64,000 nucleotides of DNA from JAEULH01 sp963789785 (GTDB lineage Bacteria > Pseudomonadota > Alphaproteobacteria > Rhodospirillales > Defluviicoccaceae): positions 1 to 64,000 of the forward strand of contig CAWBNC010000048.1 of NCBI GenBank assembly GCA_963789785.1, read 5' to 3'. A program made the translations under genes and the position numbers. Shown here piece by piece: positions 46,156 to 53,927 of the stretch. The first letter of the stretch is position 1. Each line of letters starts with the position of its first letter. The notes beneath the pieces were generated by a model that was given only the letters and a program-made list of their open reading frames with translations, was not told where the DNA came from and did not search any database.

Positions 46156-48248
46156 CCGCACACGAGCTACTAACTTTGCTTTTTGGCAAGCTGTCCTGGC
46201 ATGCCCTGCCCTTCTGGGACGCCGTCCAGGATCCAACCCACTCGAACATCGTCAACGCGGTCATCGCCACCGGCGCCGCCGGCGTCGTCGTCTTCGGCGC
46301 GATCGCCGTGGCGGGGCTCATCACCTGGTTCGGCAAGTGGGGCGTGCTTTGGTCGGAATGGCTCACCAGCGCCGACCATAAGCGCATCGGCATCATGTAT
46401 GTCGTCCTGGCCTTTGTGATGCTCGCGCGCGCGCTGATCGAGGCGGGCCTGATGCGCACTCAGCAGGCGCTCGGCCTGGGCGGCGGCTTTCTCTCACCCG
46501 AGCACTTCGCGCAGCTCTTCAGCACCCACGGCTCGATCATGATCTTCTTCATGGCCATGCCGTTTCTCACCGGCCTCATCAACTACGTCGTGCCGCTGCA
46601 GATCGGCGCGCGCGACGTGGCTTTTCCGGTGATGAACTCGATCAGCCTGGGGCTCACAACCGCCGGCGCCGGGCTGGTGATGGTCTCGCTCGTCTTAGGA
46701 AGATTCTCGACAGGCGGGTGGAGCGGTTATCCGCCGTACACCGAGATGGCGTTCAACCCCGGTGTCGGGCCCGACTACTGGATCTGGGCGGTCACCCTGT
46801 CGTCCATCGGGACGACGATGACCGGGATAAACTTCGCTGTCACAATTTACAAGGAGCGGGCGCCGGGGATGCACCTGTTCCGCATGCCGCTGTTCTGCTG
46901 GACCGCCCTGTGCACCAGCATAATCATGATCTTTGCCATGCCGCCGCTGACCGTGGCAACGCTGATGCTCGCGCTCGACCGCTACCTCGATTTCCACTTC
47001 TTTACCAACGACCTTGGCGGCAACCTGATGAACTATGTGAACCTGTTTTGGTTGTTCGGCCACCCCGAGGTCTACCTCGTGGTTCTTCCCGCCTTTGGGG
47101 TCTACTCCGAGGTCTTCTCGACGTTCTCGGCAAAACGACTGTACGGGTATACCTCTCTGGTCTACGCGACGATGGCGATCGCCGTCATCTCCTTCACCGT
47201 CTGGCTGCATCATTTCTTCACCATGGGCCAGAGCGCGAATATCAACGCCGTCTTCGGCATCGCGACGATGTTGATCGGGATCCCGACCGGCGTGAAGATT
47301 TACGACTGGATGCTGACGATGTTCCGCGGCCGCGTGCGCTTCACCGTGCCGATGCTGTACGCGCTCGCCTTCGTCATGCTGTTCGTCATCGGCGGCCTGA
47401 GCGGGATGATCCTGGCCAACCCCACCATCGACTATCAGGTTCACAATACGCTGTTCCTGGTCGCTCACTTCCACAACGTGCTGATCCCGGGAACTCTCTT
47501 TGGCATGCTCGCGGGCTACCATCTCTGGTTTCCCAAGGCCTTCGGCTTCCGGCTGAACGAGCGATGGGGACGCATCGCCTGCTTCTGCTGGGCTGTGGGG
47601 TTCATGCTGGCGTTCTTTCCGCTCTATGGCCTGGGCCTGCTTGGCATGCCGCGAAGGACCGTGGCCTACTTCGAGCCCGCGTATCTGCCCTATACCCTGG
47701 TCGCCCTTGCCGGCGCCGGGCTGGTTCTGTGCGCACTCGCGAGTCTCGTCGCGCAATTGTGGGTGAGCATCCGCGAGCGCGCGGAGAACCGCGTCTACGC
47801 CGGCGATCCCTGGGACGGGCGCAGTCTGGAATGGGCAATGTCAGCGCCGCCGCCGGAGTGGAATTTCCCGGTGCTGCCTGAGGTGAGCGCCCGCGATGCC
47901 TTCACCGTGGCCAAGGAAAGAGGCAATGCCTATCAGGCGGTCAGGGAGTACGCGGATATCGAGCTGCCGCGCAACAGCGCCGTGGGCATGATCATCTGCA
48001 TCGCCACCGCGTTCGCGGCGTTCGGCTTGGTCTGGCACATATGGTGGCTGGTCATCCTGGGCGCGCTCGTCACCATCGGCACGGTGATCGCGCGCAGCTT
48101 CGTCCGCAATACCACCCAGACCATCCCCGCCAGCGAAGTCGAGGAAACCCACCGACGTTGGCTGAAGGCGATCGCCGACGCGCGGCCGGCGTCGCGCGAC
48201 GACGAACTCGAGCCCGCGAACTACGGCTTGGCGGAGGCGGCGGCATGA
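46152..48248 (+). CDS. cyoB: Cytochrome o ubiquinol oxidase subunit I
   Basis: The 698-residue protein (ATG 46152, overlapping cyoA) contains the heme-copper core. LFGHPEVYLVVLPAFGVYSE has the His-Tyr pair, near residue 304; WLHHFFTMG carries the CuB histidines, VAHFHNVL the heme ligands, and TGVKIYDWM the K-channel lysine. NYVVPLQIGARDVAFPVMNS has the D-channel aspartate and asparagines. It reduces O2 to water while pumping protons. At the high-affinity quinone site the arginine is kept, but the position of E. coli Asp75 is Glu here (V-M-L-A-R-A-L-I-E-A). It is intact and of usual length. Confidence 0.95.
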   Translation: MTAHELLTLLFGKLSWHALPFWDAVQDPTHSNIVNAVIATGAAGVVVFGAIAVAGLITWFGKWGVLWSEWLTSADHKRIGIMYVVLAFVMLARALIEAGLMRTQQALGLGGGFLSPEHFAQLFSTHGSIMIFFMAMPFLTGLINYVVPLQIGARDVAFPVMNSISLGLTTAGAGLVMVSLVLGRFSTGGWSGYPPYTEMAFNPGVGPDYWIWAVTLSSIGTTMTGINFAVTIYKERAPGMHLFRMPLFCWTALCTSIIMIFAMPPLTVATLMLALDRYLDFHFFTNDLGGNLMNYVNLFWLFGHPEVYLVVLPAFGVYSEVFSTFSAKRLYGYTSLVYATMAIAVISFTVWLHHFFTMGQSANINAVFGIATMLIGIPTGVKIYDWMLTMFRGRVRFTVPMLYALAFVMLFVIGGLSGMILANPTIDYQVHNTLFLVAHFHNVLIPGTLFGMLAGYHLWFPKAFGFRLNERWGRIACFCWAVGFMLAFFPLYGLGLLGMPRRTVAYFEPAYLPYTLVALAGAGLVLCALASLVAQLWVSIRERAENRVYAGDPWDGRSLEWAMSAPPPEWNFPVLPEVSARDAFTVAKERGNAYQAVREYADIELPRNSAVGMIICIATAFAAFGLVWHIWWLVILGALVTIGTVIARSFVRNTTQTIPASEVEETHRRWLKAIADARPASRDDELEPANYGLAEAAA

Positions 48249-48872
48249 GCGCCGAAGCCCGCAAGCACCCTGGGATCAACCTCGGCGTTGCCCATGGACG
48301 AAGCGCACGACGCCGCCGAGGTGGTCGTGTTCGGCTTCTGGGTCTTTCTGATGAGCGACCTGGTGCTCTTCGGGCTGCTGTTCGCGACCTACGTGGTGAT
48401 GCTCGGTGCGACTGCCGGTGGGCCCGGGCCGAAGGATCTGTTCGACATCAAGAGCGCCGGCACCGAAACGTTCATTCTGCTGACCAGCAGCTTCACCTTC
48501 GGCATGGCCTCGCTGGCGATGAAATACGGCCGCCAGCCGCTGAGGCTGCAGTTCTGGCTGGCCGTGACCTTGATCCTCGGGCTGATTTTCCTTGGCTTCG
48601 AGATCCACGACTTCATCACGATGTTCGAGAAAGGTGGGGAGCCAAGCCGAAGCGGCTTCCTCTCCGCCTTCTTCGCCCTTGTCCCCACCCACGGCCTGCA
48701 CGTGACCGCCGGCAGCATCTGGATCGTGGTCATGATGGTCCAGGTCGTCGTCTTCGGCGTCGACAACACCGTCAAGACGCGGATCCTGCGGTTGGGTCTG
48801 TTCTGGCACTTCCTCGACATCGTCTGGGTCGGGATCTTTTCCGTCGTTTATCTCGCGGGGTTGGCGCGATGA
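48245..48872 (+). CDS. cyoC: Cytochrome o ubiquinol oxidase subunit III (probable one-base frameshift near the start)
   Basis: From the ATG at 48245, overlapping the cyoB stop, the first residues read MSAEARKHPGINLGVAH. The CyoC body is one frame away: DEAHDAAEVVVFGFWVFLMS, TETFILLTSSFTFGMASLAM, FFALVPTHGLHVTAGSIWIV, GLFWHFLDIVWVGIFSVVYL. One extra G near 48297 would explain it. Alternatively translation starts at ATG 48294 (M-D-E-A-H-D), which would leave an intact ~192-residue protein. The subunit is structural, with five helices. Confidence 0.88.
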
Positions 48873-49180
48873 GCGAGGCACAAGAAAACGCGCGGGAACT
48901 GAAGTCCTACTTCATCGGCTACGGCCTGGCGCTGGTCCTCAGCATCGTGCCCTTCGCGCTCGTCTTCTGGAGCGGCCTCGCGACATCGACGACGTTGTCG
49001 ATCATTGCCGGCTTCGCGCTGGTGCAGATCGTCGTCCATTTCCGGTTCTTCCTCCACATCGATCTGTCCGGGCAGAAGCGAGAGGATCTTCAGCTCATCC
49101 TGTTCTCGGCCCTGCTGTTCACCCTCATGGCCGGCGGGACGATCTGGATCATGTTCAACCTGCACATGCGGATGATGTAG
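48869..49180 (+). CDS. cyoD: Cytochrome o ubiquinol oxidase subunit IV
   Basis: The 103-residue protein overlaps cyoC by ATGA. It has three helices (YGLALVLSIVPFALVFW, LSIIAGFALVQIVVHFRFFL, ILFSALLFTLMAGGTIWIMF) and the CyoD hallmark H-F-R-F-F-L-H-I-D, ending N-L-H-M-R-M-M. It is needed for CuB assembly in known systems. It is the last gene of the module; phage-derived sequence starts right after its stop. Confidence 0.93.
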   Translation: MSEAQENARELKSYFIGYGLALVLSIVPFALVFWSGLATSTTLSIIAGFALVQIVVHFRFFLHIDLSGQKREDLQLILFSALLFTLMAGGTIWIMFNLHMRMM

Positions 49181-49189
49181 CGCATCGCG

Positions 49190-49627
49190 CCTTCGCGTCG
49201 TCGATCGTCGTCGAACGGGCGCAGATTCTCGACACCGCCCTCAAACAGGTGAAGCGCGACAAGGCCGCCTTTGCGATGCTGGTCAGAGAAGGCGACCGCC
49301 TTGCCGAGGCCGGCAACGTCCTCGCCGATACGGCCAACCGCGAAAGGCTCTCCGCCGATGAACAGGCCCTCGAACTCCTCACCCAACTCAGCCTCCGCCA
49401 CGGCCCCGTCTCCGACGCCCTCTCCGAAGCCGCCCGAGCCTACAAAGGGGGGCAAGTTGGACGTGGAGAGGCTGCGCGCAATTTCCTCGCAAATGTCCGA
49501 CGAGCGGATCTCACGGGCCTGGAACGGGGGGCTGGCGATGGCGGCGGTGTCGCTGGCGATGCAGGAGCGCCTGATCGACCCGCCGGAGACGCCGAAGCAG
49601 GCGGCGGCGCGGAAGGCGAGGCGCTAG
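49190..49627 (+). pseudogene. C-terminal fragment of a phage/plasmid large polyvalent protein
   Basis: With no start codon, the frame opens just behind cyoD: VVERAQILDTALKQVKRDKA, AFAMLVREGDRLAEAGNVLA, QALELLTQLSLRHGPVSDAL-SEAARAYK. This is the recurring tail of large polyvalent proteins in alphaproteobacterial phages. At a run of six G (about 49446) the frame shifts to KLDVERLRAISSQMSDERIS and MQERLIDPPETPKQAAARKA-RR with a TAG stop. That TAG contains the TA target of the IS630 element beside it. Confidence 0.6.
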
Positions 49628-50774
49628 TGGATTGATCGGAACAAAAGAGTCCGATTTGGGATTCCTTTGGGTGGCGTCCGTGCGAGTCTGGCTTATGCGC
49701 AACGGTGTTTCCTTCACGATATCTTCTGGTGACCGTCAGCGATTGCAGTCGGTCATCTCGAACCCCAAGAGCCCCCAGAAGCACGTCTGGCGGGCTCGGA
49801 TTGTCCTGCTGAGCGCCGACGGCCTGGGCACCTCGGCGATCATGGCCGAGACGGGTAAGTCGAAGACCTGCGTGTGGCGCTGGCAGGAACGGTTCATGCA
49901 CGAGGGCGTCGACGGCCTGCTGCGGGACAAGTCCCGTCCGCCCGGCAAGGCGCCGGTCCCGCCGGGGCGCGTTGCCGAGATCGTCCGCCTGACGCTTGAG
50001 CCGCCACCGCATGAGGCGACCCACTGGACGCTGCGGGCGATAGCGAAGGTCGTCGGCGTTGCGGCATCGACGGTGCAGGCGATCTGGAAGGCGCATGGCC
50101 TCAGTCCGCACCGCTGGCGGCACTTCAAGCTCTCCAACGACCCGGCTTTCGTCGACAAGCTCACCGACATTGTTGGCCTGTATGTCGATCCGCCGGCCCA
50201 TGCGGTGGTGCTGTCGGTCGATGAGAAGTCGCAGATCCAGGCACTGGACAGGACCCAGCCCGGCCTGCCGATGAAGAAGGGCCGCGCCGCCACCATGACT
50301 CACGACTACAAACGACATGGCACGACGACGCTGTTTGCCGCCCTCAATGTGCTGGACGGGACAGTCATCGGACAGAACATGCAGCGCCACCGCCATCAGG
50401 AGTTCATCCGCTTCCTCAACCGCATCGAACGCGAGGTGCCGGTGGGCAAGGCGATCCATGTGATCCTCGACAATTATGCGGCGCACAAGAAGGACAAGGT
50501 CCGCGCCTGGCTTGCCCGCCACCCGCGCTGGACCTTCCACTTCACTCCGACGTCGTGCTCCTGGCTCAATGCCGTCGAGGGCTTCTTCGCCAAACTCACG
50601 CGGCGTCGGCTCAAGCACGGCGTCTTCCATTCCGTCGTCGATCTTCAGGAAGTCATCAATCGATTTATCCGCGAATACAATGCCGACGACCCCAAGCCAT
50701 TCACCTGGAAAGCCGATCCCGACAAAATCATCGCCGCACGAAACCGAGGGTTCCAAACGTTGGAATCAATCCAC
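49627..50774 (+). mobile_element. IS630-family insertion sequence, copy A
   Basis: The short inverted ends GTGGATTGA (from 49627) and TCAATCCAC (to 50774) are flanked by the dinucleotide TA on both sides (49625-49626, 50775-50776), the IS630/Tc1 target rule. The length is 1148 bp with one intact transposase. Confidence 0.88.
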
Positions 50775-50777
50775 TAG
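49695..50777 (+). CDS. IS630-family transposase (copy A)
   Basis: The 360-residue transposase starts at ATG 49695. An N-terminal helix-turn-helix (MAETGKSKTCVWRWQERFMH, EGVDGLLRDKSRPPGKAP) is followed by the DDE core: VVLSVDEKSQIQALDRTQPG with Asp, VILDNYAAHKKDKV with Asp, and SWLNAVEGFFAKLTRRR with Glu. The reading frame is intact, so it could be active. Its stop codon uses the flanking TA. Confidence 0.93.
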   Translation: MRNGVSFTISSGDRQRLQSVISNPKSPQKHVWRARIVLLSADGLGTSAIMAETGKSKTCVWRWQERFMHEGVDGLLRDKSRPPGKAPVPPGRVAEIVRLTLEPPPHEATHWTLRAIAKVVGVAASTVQAIWKAHGLSPHRWRHFKLSNDPAFVDKLTDIVGLYVDPPAHAVVLSVDEKSQIQALDRTQPGLPMKKGRAATMTHDYKRHGTTTLFAALNVLDGTVIGQNMQRHRHQEFIRFLNRIEREVPVGKAIHVILDNYAAHKKDKVRAWLARHPRWTFHFTPTSCSWLNAVEGFFAKLTRRRLKHGVFHSVVDLQEVINRFIREYNADDPKPFTWKADPDKIIAARNRGFQTLESIH

Positions 50778-51914
50778 TGCACTGATTTATTCGGATGGTA
50801 CAGGCAGGCGGTTGAGCTTGGCGAGGATGGATTGGGCGGGTTTGGTCCAGACGAAGGGGTTTGGGGTGCGGTTGTGCTCCCGAATGTATCTGCGGATGGC
50901 TTCCTGGAGATCGGCGACGGATTTGAAGACGCCGCGCCGGATGCGCCTTCGGGAGATGATGGAGAAGAAGCCTTCGACGGCGTTGATCCAAGAGGCGGAG
51001 GTGGGGGTGAAATGGAAGATCCAGCGCGGATGGTCGACCAGCCATTGCCTGACCTTGGGGTGTTTGTGGGTGGCGTAGTTGTCGGCGATGGCGTGGATGA
51101 TTTTGCCGGCCGGGACGGTGCGTTCCACGGCGTTGAGGAACTTGATGAACTCCGCGTGGGTGTGCTTCGGCATGCAGCGGCCGACCACGGTGCCCTCGAG
51201 GATATTGAGGGCGGCAAACAGCGTTGTGGTGCCGTTGCGCTTGTAGTCGTGGGTCATGGTGCCGCACTTGCCGGGTTTGAGGGGCAGGCCCGGCTGGGTG
51301 CGGTCGAGGGCCTGGATCTGGCTTTTCTCGTCGATGGACACGACCACCGCGTGGGCGGGCGGGTTCATGTAGAGGCCGACGATGTCCTCGACTTTGGCGG
51401 CGAAGGCCGGATCGTTGGATTTCTTGAAGGTGCGGATGCGATGGGGTTGGAGACGATGGGCTTCCCAGATGCGTTGCACGGCACTCAGGCTGATGCCGAC
51501 CGCCTTGGCGACCATGCGCCCCGTCCAGTGGGTGGCTTCGCCGGGTGGTTCGCCGCAGGGCAGGGCCAGAACCCTGGCTACCGTCGCCGCCGGGAGAGGC
51601 GCTTTGCCGGGCTTGCGCGTCTTGTCGCGCAGCAGCCCGTCCACCCCCTCCTCGGCAAAGCGCTGCTGCCAGCGCCATACCGCCGGGCGGCTGGCATCGG
51701 TTCGGCGAGCCACCTCCAGGACGAGCAGCCTCTCCGCCGACAGAAGAACAATGTTGGCCCGCTGCGCATGCTTCTGCGAACGGTTGCGATCACCGGCGAC
51801 GGCGACCAGACGGGCGCGGTCTTCGGCTCCAAGAAGGATACAAACGGTCTGTCCCATGCCCACAGAATTGCATGGATCAGACCTACGGTGAATTGTTAGT
51901 TTGGTTCAGTGCAC
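50777..51914 (-). mobile_element. IS630-family insertion sequence, copy B
   Basis: The ends GTGCACTGA (from 50777) and TCAGTGCAC (to 51914) are inverted copies, with TA at 50775-50776 and 51915-51916. The left TA is the same one that borders copy A, so one element landed exactly at the edge of the other. The length is 1138 bp, with an intact transposase in the opposite orientation. Confidence 0.88.
50787..51863 (-). CDS. IS630-family transposase (copy B)
   Basis: The intact 358-residue transposase is related to copy A but clearly diverged. The helix-turn-helix part is ARRTDASRPAVWRWQQRFAE, and the catalytic residues are VVSIDEKSQIQALDRTQPGL, AIADNYATHKHPKV and SWINAVEGFFSIISRRRIRR. Being a different sequence rather than a duplicate, it represents a separate insertion event. 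Confidence 0.93.
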   Translation of the reverse strand: MGMGQTVCILLGAEDRARLVAVAGDRNRSQKHAQRANIVLLSAERLLVLEVARRTDASRPAVWRWQQRFAEEGVDGLLRDKTRKPGKAPLPAATVARVLALPCGEPPGEATHWTGRMVAKAVGISLSAVQRIWEAHRLQPHRIRTFKKSNDPAFAAKVEDIVGLYMNPPAHAVVVSIDEKSQIQALDRTQPGLPLKPGKCGTMTHDYKRNGTTTLFAALNILEGTVVGRCMPKHTHAEFIKFLNAVERTVPAGKIIHAIADNYATHKHPKVRQWLVDHPRWIFHFTPTSASWINAVEGFFSIISRRRIRRGVFKSVADLQEAIRRYIREHNRTPNPFVWTKPAQSILAKLNRLPVPSE

Positions 51915-51916
51915 TA

Positions 51917-53509
51917 GAGGAGTTCGACATCAAGATCGTCCAGGCGAATGGCGGTTGGGAGGCGCACTCAATCGAGCACCCGCGCTCGCGCTGGTTTTGG
52001 CGCACGTTTGCAACCGAAGAAGAGGCCACGGTGGCCGCCATCACGTTGGCCGAGGGGAAGCGGGACAGCCGCGACAAAAATTGGGCCAAGGTTCCCGACG
52101 CGCCGCTGAAAACGACATGGCACGAGATGGCCTTCCGCCGGGCGGTGCGCTGGGCCGCCGAGCACGGCTTCGACCGCGTCGCCTGGACGACCGGCGCCCA
52201 GCAGACCGAGCGCTACGGCCTGTCGCGGCAGGTCGAGGCCATCGTCGCCACCAAGCGCGGCGACGAGGTGTCGCTTAAGGCCGTCATGCACGCGAACGAC
52301 CACCGCGACATTGGCACCTATCGGCTTGATCAGCTCGACGAAGTCGTCGGCAAGGATCTGGCGCAGAAGATAGCGGCGCAGAAGGAATGGCTCCCTTGAG
52401 CGACGTGCGCTATGAAGGCGTCGACCTGAAGGTCGGCGGCGAGGGTATGAAGGGCTTCTACGACGAGATCCTGCCGGCCTACGCGACCAAGTTCGGCAAG
52501 AAGTTCGACGCCAAGGTCGGCAAGACCGATGTCGGCTTCGGCGCCAAGCTACAGCATGCAAGCGCGCCGGGTGACGGAAATCCAACAGGGCGACTGGACC
52601 GGCTATTGGACGGTCGAGATGGACGACGGCTATCAGCTGGGCGCCCACCCCACGGAACGGGAAGCCCGTGCCGTTTTGGAAAATCTGAAGAGCGGCAAAT
52701 GGTCCGTCACCGCCCACGCCATGGACGTGACCGCGAAGATGCGCGAGACCGCGGTCGAGCAGGGCTTCCCGCTGTTTCAGGGCGCAGCCGGCGGGCCTCG
52801 CGCCGCGGTCGAGCTGACCGACTCCCTCGCGCGGATCATCTTCGGACCCGAAGCCGACGCCTCGTCGATCGTCCACGAATCCGGCCATGTCTTTTTGCAC
52901 CTGCTCCGCCGGCTCGGCACCGAGGCCGGCGCGGACGGCGAGATCAACGCCGCCGCCGCCCGCGACTGGGGGACGGTCCGCGACTGGCTGGGGGCGTCCG
53001 ACGACGCGGCCCTGACCACCGCCCAGCACGAGCAGTTCGCGACCGCCTTCGAGCGCTACCTCGCCGAAGGGGTCGCGCCCTCGGCCGAGCTCGCGCCCGT
53101 GTTCGCCCGCTTCAAGTCCTGGATGGCGCAGATCTACCGGTCGGTGAAGGACATCGCCCCGGAGATCCCCGAAGACGTGCGCGCGGTCTTCGAGGCGATG
53201 AGCGCCACGGATGAACAGCTGGCCCGCCGGCGCGCCGACAGCCTCGGCGAGACGGGCCGCGATCCGTTCCCGGCCACGGCCGAGCCGCCGCCGTTCGACC
53301 CCCGCGGCGAGGCGGTCGCGGATCTGGCCGCAACCATGGGCCTCGATACCGCGCCCGAGCTGGACGCTCACCTCGCAATACTCGAGGACGCCGGCCGGAT
53401 CACCGACGCCGACCGCGCCGCGCTCGCCGACGCCGGCGAGATCGTCGGCCGCGCCGAGGCCTACGCGCGCGCCTATGCCGGGGCCGCCGCCTGTGTGGGA
53501 GCCGCGTGA
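51917..53509 (+). pseudogene. Large polyvalent phage/ICE protein fragment with zincin-like motif
   Basis: Three overlapping frames connect: ALEEFDIKIVQANGGWEAHS...TTWHEMAFRRAVRWAAEHGF-DRVAWTTGAQQTERYGL...DQLDEVVGKDLAQKIAAQK; then after a shift near 52395 VDLKVGGEGMKGFYDEILPA; then after about 52555 TGYWTVEMDDGYQLGAHPTE...AMDVTAKMRETAVEQGFPLF. The 'DLKVGGEGMKGFYD' and 'R-E-x-x-x-x-Q-G-x-P-L-F' blocks are standard in large polyvalent proteins. Past them lies VHESGHVFLHLLRRLG, an H-E-x-x-H zinc-metallopeptidase-like motif, and a helical tail to the stop at 53509. The 5' part of the gene is missing. Confidence 0.6.
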
Positions 53510-53516
53510 TGGATTT

Positions 53517-53632
53517 CGGACCGAAGTCCTTCGCTCCGCTCAGTGTACTTCGGTCCGCAAGGTGCTGCGCGCGCCCTCACCCCGTCCCTCTCCCTGAGGG
53601 AGAGGGGGCCCGCGTCAGCGGGCGGGTGAGGG
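53517..53632. repeat. Two intergenic hairpins
   Basis: CGGACCGAAGT (53517-53527) pairs perfectly with ACTTCGGTCCG (53547-53557). Just after it, CCCTCACCC...CTCTCCC-TGA-GGGAGAG...GGGTGAGGG (about 53574-53632) makes a larger nested palindrome of the type dispersed in intergenic regions of many proteobacteria. They separate the two phage-type fragments. Confidence 0.7.
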
Positions 53633-53642
53633 GGATCCCGTC

Positions 53643-53927
53643 ATGACCGCGCTCGACTGCATCAAAATCATCCGCGACGCCGCCGGCCGGCCGCTGTCCG
53701 ACGATGAAGTCCTGGAGATCGCCGAGACGATCCAGCGCCGGCGCGCCGCGCTCGCCGCGGAAGGCCGGATCGACAACCTCGACACGAGGCTGGCGCAAGC
53801 CGCGGCGCAAGAGGGCGACAAGGCCCGGCTTGCCGCGGCGCTGATGCGCAAGCACGCGGCGATCAACGCCATCGTTCGCGACCGGCTGGAAAGCGAAACA
53901 TGGCGAGGCCCTGACTTCGGTGGCTAG
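53643..53927 (+). pseudogene. N-terminal fragment of a large polyvalent phage protein
   Basis: It starts at ATG 53643: MTALDCIKIIRDAAGRPLSD, DEVLEIAETIQRRRAALAAE, HAAINAIVRDRLESE. This is the conserved beginning of phage/ICE polyvalent proteins that are normally well over 1,000 residues. After about 92 residues the frame ends in the 3' end of the peroxidase gene. The missing remainder may be the fragment at 49190-49627, at the other edge of this element. Confidence 0.6.

Noticed and set aside
53517..53632. A CRISPR array or attachment site
   Set aside because: The sequences are two separate palindromes without repeated units and spacers; no direct repeat pairs with the other edge of the phage remnant.
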